A stretch of 64,000 nucleotides of DNA from Dendrobium chrysotoxum (lineage: Eukaryota > Streptophyta > Magnoliopsida > Asparagales > Orchidaceae). A program made the position numbers and the translations under genes. The notes under the pieces are model-generated. The model was not told the DNA's origin. It did not search any database and was given only the letters and a program-made list of their open reading frames with translations. The first letter of the stretch is position 1. Each line of letters begins with the position of its first letter. Where the stretch lies: positions 1,054,001 to 1,118,000 of the forward strand of contig CM034315.1 of NCBI GenBank assembly GCA_019925795.1. Direction: 5' to 3'. This document shows positions 12,630 through 22,246 of the stretch, in pieces.

Positions 12630-13619
12630 GATTGAAATGATTGTTACACTATGATAACTCAATTTATATCTATAATATATTACCAATACTAAAATTTGGA
12701 ATGTAGTATTATAAGAGGCTAGGAAGCACAATTTGATTGTATATATGAGAAAGTTGTAAGAGTACAAGTAGGACATTATAAGGTTAATGCCGGATCTCAA
12801 AGGCTAGCAGCAACGGTGGTTGGCAGCAGTGAGAGTCGCAATGGTTGTAGAGAACACTTCATATAAATTGTGTATTTAGAATTTGCTTAAATCGAGTGAA
12901 TTCAAAAAAGAAATATAGGGTATTTCAAATATAATAACACTTTATACTGCATCTTCTTTCTTCAAATTAAATATGATGGTGCCTTTAAAAAAAAAATTAT
13001 AATATTTTACACTGTATTTGCTTTCTTTTAACCAAATACTTGAAATTATGTATGCATTATACTATGATACTTGAAATCCCTAAGTTCATTTGAAAAAATA
13101 GATAAACGAGAGGTTCATCTATAATTGAGAAATTATTTAAATATGGTTTTATCTTAGAGTTAGATAGTTTATTATATTAGCATTTTTATGAGGTCCAACA
13201 TACATAGAGATAGGGGAGGAATTGTGAGACGCCATAATTTTTATGTGAAATATTCATGAAAAGGGAAAAATCACAGGGTCTAGTCTAGTTAAAATTATTT
13301 TACTATTATTTGTCATCAGTACAAATGATGTATTTCATATGATTGACGATGATGTTGATACAAACTATATAAAATGAATTATGAGATGGAAGTTGGATGA
13401 GTTTTGTGCCAGGAAGTTGTATTCAAAAGTTGTTTGCTTTTTGTTTGATGGTTTTCCTTTAACGTGGTGTGATCAACGATAAAGAAATCCAACATAAATC
13501 TTATGATGAGGTCGAGAGTCATGGTTGGCATATAGGACATGCATCGACTTTAAAGGAAATGGCGTGTATTGATGTTATTTGACAATAATATGTGACAAAG
13601 AATATGAGCGTTGTTGTTG
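12630..13619. other. intergenic DNA, no gene
   Basis: AT-rich sequence without a supported ORF. A short segment near 13440-13500 has gag-like spacing of codons but is full of stops and was not called. Confidence 0.5.
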
Positions 13620-13960
13620 AAAGACAACATTAGTTAGAGGACCATAGGTCGGAGGTCCATTGTAAAGTGATGGTGGTTATAGGGCTATAGTTTGATGAAG
13701 ATGGTGGGAGGACCATAATCATGTGAAGGAGGTTGGAGAAATATAGTCAAGCGACAATGATTGAAATAATCATAGCAGATGATGGAGGTTGAAGAATTAT
13801 ATTCGTGCGATGGTTGTAGATGTACTATAGTAGTTAATGATGGTTGTGGAGCCATGTATTTGTGATAGGGGTTGGAGGGTCATAGTTGGGTGACGTTGAC
13901 CTGAGATTCATAGTCATGTGATAATAGTCAAACGACCATAATTAGACAACATTAATCTGA
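13620..13960. repeat. degenerate 28-bp minisatellite, array 2
   Basis: The same unit as the array at 10.3 kb. GAGGACCATA-type cores occur near 13636, 13681, 13709, 13735, 13763, 13791, 13874, 13902 and 13930, again mostly 27-28 bp apart. The copies are more diverged than in array 1. Decayed copies may run to about 14050, just before the LTR element. Confidence 0.7.
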
Positions 13961-14140
13961 GGATAGACGTAAAATGGTAGAGGCTGAAGTTGTGGTTGAA
14001 AGAGCATGACAATGATAATCAAAGGACTATAAACGGCCAATGACTCGGGGCACCTTGGAAAAGCCTTTATAAATAAACAGGTTAGTTGGAAGTTTTGACT
14101 ATTAATAAAGAAGTGTTGAATTGGAGTGTAATAAATATAT

Positions 14141-14145
14141 ATATG
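14141..14145. repeat. target-site duplication, left (ATATG)
   Basis: ATATG directly precedes the left LTR and is repeated directly after the right LTR at 20659-20663, as expected for integrase-mediated insertion. Confidence 0.85.
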
Positions 14146-15163
14146 TGATACGTCATCGGAAAATTATCTTGATCGGGCACGAATCTCGAGGAAAAACTCA
14201 AGTTGGAAACTTCAAAAATTAATTCGGAGACCATTTAAACTCCGATTTCAGCAAGCTTATAGTCGAACTGAGCGTCTCGGAAATACGAATCCAACAACAC
14301 CAAATTCGACTCAATCCGAGCTCAAACGAGTCCAAATCAAGTACCCGAAGCGCTGTTGGAAGCATCAAACAGTTATTTGAGTTACCAAACGGTCTCCGAT
14401 TTTGACGAGCTTATAGTCGAATCGAGCGGCTCGACGAGACGAATCCAACGAGCCCAAGATCGTAGAATTCTAATACCATTAAGACCTTCAAATGCTCAAT
14501 AAACAGTTCATGATCAAGGGATTCAATATCGGCCGTTCATCCGGATCACTCCTTATTTGCCCATGATCCTTCATCTATTTACGGGCTATGCCACTCCAGA
14601 AAAACTATAAATAGCCCCTCATTTCTCTTAAGAGGGGACCCAAGCCATGAAGAAAAGAAGGAGAAGAAGAAGAAGAAAAGTGTAGGAGGGAACAGCTCCT
14701 CCTCGACCACCGCCAGAACTTCGCCGGAATTCCGCCGGATCACCACCGGAGCACCACCAGGCATCCAAGGGACGCCGGAGCTCTGCCCGACGCCGGAGCA
14801 ACATCGGAATTCTGCCCGACGCCAGAATTCTACCCGACGCCCGAGTGACGCCGGACTTCTTTCCAAGTGACGCCGGAATTCTGCTCGACACCCGAGTGAC
14901 GTCGGAATTCCGCTTGGCCTTGTAACTAATGCTCATTGTAATCTGATCGTCCTGAATTTAAAGGACGAATCAGCCTCGTGTATTTCAAACAACACTAGTG
15001 GAACTCTTTCAACTGGGCGTGGCCCCGTGGTTTTTTCCCTTTCCAGGGTTTTCCACGTACAAATACTGGTGTTATTTCATTCTTCTGTTTGTGTGCTGGA
15101 TATACGTACAACGCTGAGACGGAAATTTAAACTCTATCGCCGCGTATATTTGAGCCCGCAACA
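14146..15163 (+). repeat. 5' LTR of the gag-only element
   Basis: Begins TGATACG and ends CAACA. A TATA box (TATAAATA) sits at 14606-14613, and the following CCCCTCATTTCTCTTAAGAG segment is a plausible transcription start region. Near-identical to 19642-20658. Repeated GACGCC(G/A)GAATTC motifs lie at 14770-14900. Confidence 0.92.
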
Positions 15164-15164
15164 G

Positions 15165-15184
15165 TTTGGCGCCGTCTGTGGGAA
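15165..15184 (+). other. primer-binding site
   Basis: TTTGGCGCCGTCTGTGGGAA starts two bases after the LTR end, the usual position for tRNA priming of minus-strand synthesis. Starting in TTTGGCGCC, it is of the kind seen in Tat-type and LARD elements, not the tRNA-iMet type. The exact tRNA was not determined. Confidence 0.7.
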
Positions 15185-15286
15185 ACAAATCCCACTATCC
15201 TAAGCACCACTTTGAAGGCCAACAGGCGTAGCAATCGCATCTTGGGAGCCTCCCGCTCCAATTCACATCAATCTCGGGATCAGTCT

Positions 15287-16801
15287 ATGAATCATAGACC
15301 CCAAGTATCCGCCTCCTTTCATGCTGGGGGGCAAGATGCTATGGGAGAAGGAATTTCAGGACCGTCCATTGAAGACCGCATCAGGAAGATGGAGGAGTCT
15401 CAGAATGAGATCCTACAACTCCTGCGAGAGACTCGACAACCGGCACTAGCACCACAGGAACTAGCACCACAGGAGGAGGTTCTTCTCCCTCGAGATCCAC
15501 CACGTGTTGAAGCTGTTCAAATCGAACATCTTCAAGCTGAGATTCCTCTTCCTCCACCCAGGAGGCGTTCGCAGTCACATCAAGATAACGAACTGGCTGA
15601 TACAGCAAGTTCTACCCATCCTCCGCACACAGGTCGACAACCTCGTATTCCTTTGGACCTCCCCGAAGAGTTAGCCCAACATCACATTGCTGAGCTCCCT
15701 CGCAATACCCTACACCACGAACTGCGACGATTGGTTCGAGAGGAGTTCCCTACAGGAGGCGTAAGGCAACCTCTTCATCAGTGGGACTTCCAGGAGTCGT
15801 CACCCCTGACGGAAGCCATTCTTCAACACCCTATTCCGGCTGGCTTTAAGCTACCGAGCATCGAATCCTATGACGGGACATCCGACCCATATGAGCATAT
15901 CGATCATTATCGAACAATTATGCATATACAGCGAGCTCCGGATGCACTCCTATGTCAGGTTTTTCCTGCTACACTCAAAGGACAGGCTCGAACATGGTTC
16001 TATTCACTTCCAACCGGAACAATCCCCACATTCGTCAAATTGGCCAAAGTATTTGTCGAACAATTCATAGCCAACCGAAGAATTACTAAGGATTCTTCTC
16101 ATCTCTCTGGGATCCGTCAGAACGAGGGAGAAACATTAAAAGAATATTTTCAACGGTTTTCCACCGAGGCTCGACAGATTCCGGGAGTGGACCCAGAACT
16201 GCTCCGAGGGGTCTTCCTTGGAGGCCTTCGTCCTGGTCCTTTCTATTCGGCACTCATGCGAGATACGGTTCATTCATACGCCGACCTGATTCGTCGTGTG
16301 GAGGCACAAATCTCCGCAGATGAAGCCATAAATGCTCACAGAAAGCAGTTTGAGCAGACAAATGGGAAGCGCAAAGGTGCTCCTGGGATGGATAATTCTT
16401 CCTTACAATGGAAAAAGCAAGGGAATAGCAATCTACCTCCTAGGCCCCCATTACCACAACGAGAACCTCGGCAGGAGAAAGAGTACACTCCGCTCAACAC
16501 ATCTCGAGCAAATGTGTTAATGGCGATTCAAGATCAGGACAAAGTGAAATGGCCGCATCCTTCGAAGCCAAATACAGGAAATCAAGATCAGTACTGTCAC
16601 TTTCATCGTAGTCGTGGCCACTCTACTGAAGCGTGTTGGCAACTTAAGGATGAGATTGAAAGACTTATCCGCCAGGGCTATCTTCGACAGTTTATTGGGA
16701 ACCCACCTACCCGAGAAGAAGCTCGCCCCACTGGGGGGCAAAATCAACAACAACAAAGACAACCATTGAATAATATTCAAATGGTTGGTGAGATTGAGTA
16801 A
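15287..16801 (+). CDS. gag: retrotransposon Gag polyprotein (Ty3/gypsy, Tat-type)
   Basis: The first in-frame ATG at 15287 gives 504 residues; the frame is open upstream to a TTG at 15212. The N-terminal third is Pro/Glu/Gln-rich and partly coiled-coil-like (RIRKMEESQNEILQLL). The Retrotrans_gag core runs from about residue 184 (FKLPSIESYDGTSDP) to 346, with GQARTWFYSLP and the ESL-like GETLKEYFQRFSTEA motif. The C-terminal basic region holds a CHC-type zinc motif: C437, H440, H445 and C450 in CHFHRSRGHSTEAC, followed by LKDEIERLIRQGYLRQF. This arrangement is typical of Tat/Ogre-type Gag. It would form the virus-like particle that packages the element RNA. No protease or pol follows in any frame, and the ORF has no internal stops, consistent with recent selection or recent insertion. 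Confidence 0.93.
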   Translation: MNHRPQVSASFHAGGQDAMGEGISGPSIEDRIRKMEESQNEILQLLRETRQPALAPQELAPQEEVLLPRDPPRVEAVQIEHLQAEIPLPPPRRRSQSHQDNELADTASSTHPPHTGRQPRIPLDLPEELAQHHIAELPRNTLHHELRRLVREEFPTGGVRQPLHQWDFQESSPLTEAILQHPIPAGFKLPSIESYDGTSDPYEHIDHYRTIMHIQRAPDALLCQVFPATLKGQARTWFYSLPTGTIPTFVKLAKVFVEQFIANRRITKDSSHLSGIRQNEGETLKEYFQRFSTEARQIPGVDPELLRGVFLGGLRPGPFYSALMRDTVHSYADLIRRVEAQISADEAINAHRKQFEQTNGKRKGAPGMDNSSLQWKKQGNSNLPPRPPLPQREPRQEKEYTPLNTSRANVLMAIQDQDKVKWPHPSKPNTGNQDQYCHFHRSRGHSTEACWQLKDEIERLIRQGYLRQFIGNPPTREEARPTGGQNQQQQRQPLNNIQMVGEIE

Positions 16802-17134
16802 TGCTGCAACTTGAACCTTTGTGTTAGTAATACTACTTGTCATGTGTCACCATGTATCTCTTCTATGATCAGTAGGATGTCACTCTAATGTCCTTAGTAT
16901 TTCTACCAAGTCAAATGATGTGATTGTCCCTATATGTATCTCTTCTGTTGTACAAGGAAATTATTGTCTTACAGTAATATAATGTGTTGTTCGTCCAGTT
17001 TTGATATTGTCTCTTTCTTTAAAAAGAATACAAATGACAGTGAAAAACTACCTACAAATATAGTCTCTTTATCCTTGATTCGAGAAATATGCAGTCTTTA
17101 TTACTTCTCAATCACTGGAAGATCGATCCCAGGG

Positions 17135-17565
17135 GGATTCGATCCGGCCTCTTCCATACAGGTTAACGTCGTCGAGCAAAGGCTCCGACATACAACCTCG
17201 GACAGGTCTCACATCCTTGGTGGATTCTCCCGACCTCTTCCATACAGGTTAACATCGTTGAGCAAAGGCTCCGACATACAACCTCGGATAGGTCTCACAT
17301 CCTTGGTGGATTCTCTCGACCTCTTCCATACAGGTTAACGTCGTCGAGCAAAGGCTCCGACATACAACCTCGGATAGGTCTCACATCCTTGGTGGATTCT
17401 CCCGACCTCTTCCATACAGGTTAACGTCGTCGAGCAAAGGCTCCGACATACAACCTCGGATAGGTCTCACATCCTTGGTGGATTCTCTCTACCTTTTTCA
17501 TACATGTTAACGTCATCAAGCAAGGGCTTTGACCTACAGTCTCAAATATGTCAAACATCCTAAAA
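17135..17565 (+). repeat. 86-bp tandem repeat array inside the gag-only element
   Basis: Units start with GGATTC at 17135, 17222, 17308, 17394 and 17480, a period of 86-87 bp. Each carries CTCTTCCATACAGGTTAACG, AGCAAAGGCTCCGACATA and GGTCTCACATCCTTGGT. The first four are nearly identical and the fifth is diverged. A decayed fragment (ATCCTTGGTGGATT) recurs near 17813. The unit length is not a multiple of three and the frame is not maintained, so it is non-coding. Confidence 0.93.
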
Positions 17566-18200
17566 GGATGTCTCTCACATTCGTTCAGACTAATAATACA
17601 TCAAAAGCACAAAGCATGTCTTACAGATGCAATAACAATTCAGGTCCCTCTAGGGGACAAATCCTCATTTCATATACAATATCATTGGAGTTACATAAAT
17701 CCAGATTCAGGTGTACATTTATTCTCACTAGAAGTTGAAATTGAAAAGTACATTGGCGTCATCCGTACAAACTAGTATCATCAAGCAATAAGCAACTTTA
17801 ACACAGTCAAATATCCTTGGTGGATTTAAGTGACTTCTCCCTTACTGCACGCAAGCATCTCCTACAACTGCTCCTTCAAAGAAAGGACATAACTGGATCA
17901 TCATCGGATCTCCACTCGGTGTTAATGTATTGCCAAAATGTTGGCATATCACCCTCCTTCGGCCCCTTGATCCAGTAATATCTGATGTTGGCACACTTCA
18001 ATATGGATGAATATTGCCTTAACACAATATCACTGGACACCCGCCATTATCAACCCTTCGTCGGATATCTGCCGGCGGTCCTTTACTTCATATCAGCCAT
18101 CATCGGCTTCTCGTTCAACTGCTGATAGCAGCAACGTTGAACTCTCTCCTTCTGCTCCCAACTTGGTCGTTGACTGCCAACGGACTTCCACCCGATCGTC
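17566..18200 (+). other. non-coding internal region of the gag-only element
   Basis: Between tandem arrays. The short ORFs have no recognisable domain and there is no reverse transcriptase or integrase motif in any frame. Confidence 0.6.
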
Positions 18201-18239
18201 CATCATCAACAAACTAACATCGAAATTCTATTCAATGCT

Positions 18240-18665
18240 GAGCTTCCTCCCGTTGGAGGACTTCTACACGTCGTCAGACCCTCGTCGGACTTCAACTCGA
18301 CGCTAAAATGCTACCCAACGTCGGACTTCTGCCAGTCGTCAGACCCCCGTCGGATATCTACCTGACGCTGTACTTTTACGTGACATCGGACTTTTGCCTG
18401 TCGTCAGATGTTTGTCGGGCTTCTACCCAACACCAAATTTCTACCCGTCGTGGGACTTCTTCTGGCCGACAGATTTTCGTCGGAGTTCTACCCGACGCTG
18501 TACTTCTTCCCGCCGCCGAACTTCCACCCGGCCGCTGATCGCCGCCGGACTTCATCCCGACCTTCGTCGGACCACCGCCCGATCGCGGACCGCCATCGAA
18601 CTTCAGCCCGACCTTCGTCGGACCACCACCCGGCCTCTGACCGCCGTCAGACTCCCTCCGACTAA
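18240..18665 (+). repeat. CG-rich degenerate short tandem repeats
   Basis: Irregular repetition of GTCGGACTTCTACCCGACGC-like units of about 20-55 bp. Two longer copies of CCCGACCTTCGTCGGACCAC occur near 18559 and 18609. The theme also occurs in the LTRs (GACGCCGGAATTCTGCCC), which suggests a common origin. The ORFs here are Arg/Ser/Thr-rich shadows. Confidence 0.7.
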
Positions 18666-18706
18666 CATCTCACCTCCACATGATCTCTTAAAGGAGAGAA
18701 AACTCT

Positions 18707-19035
18707 AACTTCTGCGCAAAGGGAGGGGCGCCGAGTCAAGTAGGGAAAGTCACCTACTCAAAAACAGCGGAAGGCCTCAAAATGCCAGAAACTAGAGGAG
18801 AGAAGAGAGAAATTTCTATCTCCTGTACAAGAGGAGGGGCGTTGTCTCAAGTAGGGAAAATCACCTACTGAATAACAACGGAATGCCTCAACTGTCAGAA
18901 AGCCAGAATGAGAGAAAAAAGAGAGAAAGCCGCTAACTTCTGCGCAAAAGGAGGGGCGCCGAATCAAGTAGGGAAAGTCACCTACTTAGAAACGGCGGAA
19001 AGCCTCAGAATGCCAAAAGCTAGAAGGCCAGGAGA
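18707..19035 (+). repeat. three copies of a 111-117-bp tandem repeat
   Basis: Units start at 18707, 18818 and 18935 with (A/T)ACTTCTGCGCAAA-like sequence, followed by GGAGGGGCGCCGAGTCAAGT, AGGGAAAGTCACCTACT and AAGCCTCAGAATGCC. The first and third copies are closest to each other and the middle copy is more diverged. Confidence 0.88.
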
Positions 19036-19269
19036 GGAGGAAGAGAGGAGCATTTTGACCCCTACCCCAGGGGGTCTATTTATAGGATGAAAAGAGAGGG
19101 AGTTATTGAAGAAAAAGGGGGGAAAAATTTAAAAATTGGAGGGAGAAGGCTTCTAGAAGAAATTCCGAATTTTTCTGAATTTTTCAGAATTTTTTCGAAA
19201 TTTTTTGGAATTTTTTGGGATTTTTGGGAATTTTTTAAACCCATGTGGGGCCCACAATTTAAAAAAAAA

Positions 19270-19400
19270 AAAAAATTTAAATATAACCGCGCCCCGCGCG
19301 GTTATAACCGCGCGGTTCCGCGCGGTTCAGCGGGCAGACGCGCCCGCTGGCGCGGGCGCCGCCGCCGGCGGCGGCCGGCCGGTTCGGCCGCCTACGCGTT
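19270..19400. other. GC-rich palindromic island with a 22-bp perfect palindrome
   Basis: After a T-rich stretch the sequence becomes almost pure G/C with many CG dinucleotides. Positions 19294-19315 form a perfect 22-bp palindrome centred on GCGGTTATAACCGC, followed by further CGCGCGGTT copies and a GCCGCCGCCGGCGGCGGCCGG inverted stretch (19360-19380). It could fold into strong hairpins in the element RNA near the 3' LTR. Confidence 0.85.
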
Positions 19401-19630
19401 CCTGGGCTCCAATTTCGGGCCCGGACGGTCCAAATTCGACGTTTTTGGGGTCCCCGGACACGTTTTTCGACGTTCCGGACTCAATTTTGACACTTTCGGA
19501 GCTCAACGGGGCCTCTATGATCAAGTTCGAGCAAACATTTAATTTTTGGAACGCAAATTTTTGCGATTTTGCCAAAGTGAAAAGCCGACACATATATTTT
19601 TGGACTCCTGGAGCTTTGACGTCCAAAAAT

Positions 19631-19641
19631 AGGGGGGCAAC
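19631..19641 (+). other. polypurine tract
   Basis: AGGGGGGCAAC lies directly upstream of the right LTR, where plus-strand priming is expected. Confidence 0.75.
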
Positions 19642-20658
19642 TGATACGTCATCGGAAAATTATCTTGATCGGGCACGAATCTCAAGGAAAAACTCAAGTT
19701 GGAAACTTCAAAAATTAATTCGGAGACCATTTAAACTTCGATTTCAGCAAGCTTATAGTCGAACTGAGCGTCTCGGAAATACGAATCCAACAACACCAAA
19801 TTCGACTCAATCCGAGCTCAAACGAGTCCAAATCAAGTACCCGAAGCGCTGTTGGAAGCATCAAACAGTTATTTGAGTTACCAAACGGTCTCCGATTTTG
19901 ACGAGCTTATAGTCGAATCGAGCGGCTCGACGAGACGAATCCAACGAGCCCAAGATCGTAGAATTCTGATACCATTAAGACCTTCAAATGCTCAATAAAC
20001 AGTTCATGATCAAGGGATTCAATATCGGCCGTTCATCCGGATCACTCCTTATTTGCCCATGATCCTTCATCTATTTACGGGCTATGCCACTCCAGAAAAA
20101 CTATAAAAGCCCCTCATTTCTCTTAAGAGGGGACCCAAGCCAAGAAGAAAAGAAGGAGAAGAAGAAGAAGAAAAGTGTAGGAGGGAACAGCTCCTCCTCG
20201 ACCACCGCCAGAACTTCGCCGGAATTCCGCCGGATCACCACCGGAGCACCACCAGGCGTCCAAGGGACGCCGGAGCTCTGCCCGACGCCAGAGCAACATC
20301 GGAATTCTGCCCGACGCCAGAATTCTACCCGACGCCCGAGTGACGCTGGACTTCTTTCCAAGTGACGCCGGAATTCTGCTCGACACCCGAGTGACGTCGG
20401 AATTCCGCTTGGCCTTGTAACTAATGCTCATTGTAATCTGATCGTCCTGAATTTAAAGGACGAATCAGCCTCGTGTATTTCAAACAACACTAGTGGAACT
20501 CTTTCAACTGGGCGTGGCCCCGTGGTTTTTTCCCTTTCCAGGGTTTTTCACGTACAAATACTGGTGTTATTTCATTCTTCTGTTTGTGTGCTGGATATAC
20601 GTACAACGCTGAGACGGAAATTTAAACTCTATCGCCGCGTATATTTGAGCCCGCAACA
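19642..20658 (+). repeat. 3' LTR of the gag-only element
   Basis: 1017 bp, starting TGATACG and ending GCAACA. About eight substitutions and one missing base relative to the left LTR were seen by eye. The missing base changes the TATA segment to CTATAAAAGC. Confidence 0.92.
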
Positions 20659-20663
20659 ATATG

Positions 20664-21500
20664 TATGATGTGTTTGAGTTTGTTTGGCCTAAATGTCAAT
20701 AGAAAAAAAAAAAAAACAGAAAAATTAAGTAAAGCTGGCTGTTAGTTTCCCACCGACACAAAGGTAGATCCCATCCATTTTCTTGCAACACTTTCTTTTC
20801 TATCAGCTACCGTTGAATAACATCTGTAAGCAACTAACCCAAAAAACGTGTAAATTAACACGTGTCATTACTAAATTCAAATAACAGATAAAATTCCAAT
20901 CAATCTTGTAGCGGATTGTATATTTAACATAATGCTGGTACACTCTCTAGATCCTTTGAGTGCTTGTCACGTCGCTGGTCAGACATCCAACATATTTATT
21001 ATTAAAAAAATAGTTTTAAAAAAATTAAATATAATATAATAATTAAGTAAAATAATATTAAAATCATATCTAATAATATTATTATTTTTAAATTAAATAA
21101 AAACTAAAAAGATTTTTATTTATCTAATCAATAAAGACATATTTCAATTATTTTCTTACGCAAGTTAAATTTTGTTAATATTAAAAAATTTGCAATTCTT
21201 TTATTCTAATTTAATTTTGTTTTCTTATTCATATAAATATCATACAGTTATATAGTGCTTTAGACTTTAGTATTAAATATTGTGATATATATATTAATAT
21301 ATATATAGCCTCTTCCCGCCACGATTATTTTCACCCAATTGACGTATGTACCCTCGTATTCTTCCGATTATATGGATCGTTGAGCCTATTTTAGTAATCT
21401 CATATTGCTCTGCACCAAATCGGACCGCTATCGGCACCGCTTGATTAATCAAACGGACGGTGATGCCGCCTACATAGTTCTTCCTTTTCTCCTATGCTCG
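20664..21500. other. AT-rich intergenic DNA upstream of the sugar transporter
   Basis: No gene. It likely contains the distal promoter of the transporter. Long A/T runs occur at 20990-21310 and a more GC-balanced, gene-proximal stretch starts near 21310. Confidence 0.5.
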
Positions 21501-22246
21501 AAGCCCGTTTAAATGGGGCTTCGGACGGTGTCTAGCACTGGAGGTTTCCGGTGGTAAACAAAATCATTTCTTTTTTGCTTTTCTCCTCATCCCTCGCCGC
21601 CCGCGAGCTGTGTCGGCCGAGCGAGGGTGATGATTTGAACGATTTGGAGCTTTGTTTTTTTTTTTTTTGGCGGTGATCCCTTGTTCTTTACCTTGCTTAG
21701 TCTGATCTTATTCAAGTCGACCCACACTAGGGCATTTTCAACAAGAAATATTTTGTTTTTGAGCCGCATTCCGGCCTAATTTAGCAGATCGAAGCGGGGT
21801 TCTGAAATTTCAGGTATTTTGAATCCAGTATCAAATACTTCTATCTTGCAGTTCTGTTTTTCTCCTTTTTTGTGATTCTCAAAAGGTGGTGGTAATTTCT
21901 TCGTCCATGAATGATGTGGGGAGATAATCATTGGATCGTTAGAAGAAGGGGATGCTTGAAGGAATTCCAAGAAGAAGAGAAACAAATCAAGCTCAAAGGC
22001 TTAAAATCATATAATATTCATCATTGATCCCTCCTTCCTTACTATATCTTGTACATATAGACATAATAGAAGACTCCATACACCTAAGCTAACAAAGGAT
22101 AAACTATTCCCAAGAATTTATTTAGCTAATGATGTTCCACATCAATGGAGCTTCATGTAACCTTCGTTGCAGCTTTGTTTGAGTGAGTGCATTTGGCCAA
22201 TTTGAGAAAAAGTACAAAATTTGCAGGCTTGGTAGAGTGCTAAACC
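21501..22246 (+). other. probable 5' UTR with intron of the GDP-sugar transporter
   Basis: TTTGCAG at about 22219-22225 is a good splice acceptor, 21 bp before the start codon, so the leader is probably spliced. Upstream exon sequence is likely somewhere in 21500-21800, but the donor cannot be fixed without transcripts. No translated domain is seen here. Confidence 0.4.

Larger units (their letters stand above)
14146..20658 (+). mobile_element. complete non-autonomous LTR retrotransposon with gag only (TR-GAG-like)
   Basis: 6513 bp bounded by 1018-bp and 1017-bp LTRs that begin TGATACGTCATC and end GCCCGCAACA, with a 5-bp ATATG target duplication. A primer-binding site follows the left LTR and a polypurine tract (AGGGGGGCAAC) precedes the right LTR. 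The only protein is a gag at 15287-16801. From 16802 to 19641 there is no protease, reverse transcriptase, RNase H or integrase, only three families of tandem repeats and a GC-rich palindrome region. This architecture fits the TR-GAG class, which carries gag and depends on a partner for pol. By eye the LTRs differ at about eight substitutions and one 1-base indel, so the insertion is young. Confidence 0.88.

Noticed and set aside
17135..17565. Possible CRISPR-like array (regular repeats)
   Set aside because: The units are contiguous 86-bp tandem copies without unique spacers, inside a plant LTR element.
18007..18708. Several Arg/Ser/Thr-rich ORFs of 75-104 codons as real proteins
   Set aside because: They follow the CG-rich tandem repeats in all three frames, as expected for repeat shadows.
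19087..19876. ORFs crossing from the element interior into the 3' LTR (151 and 223 codons)
   Set aside because: They span the GC-rich palindrome and LTR border, have no domain, and are not expected to be translated.
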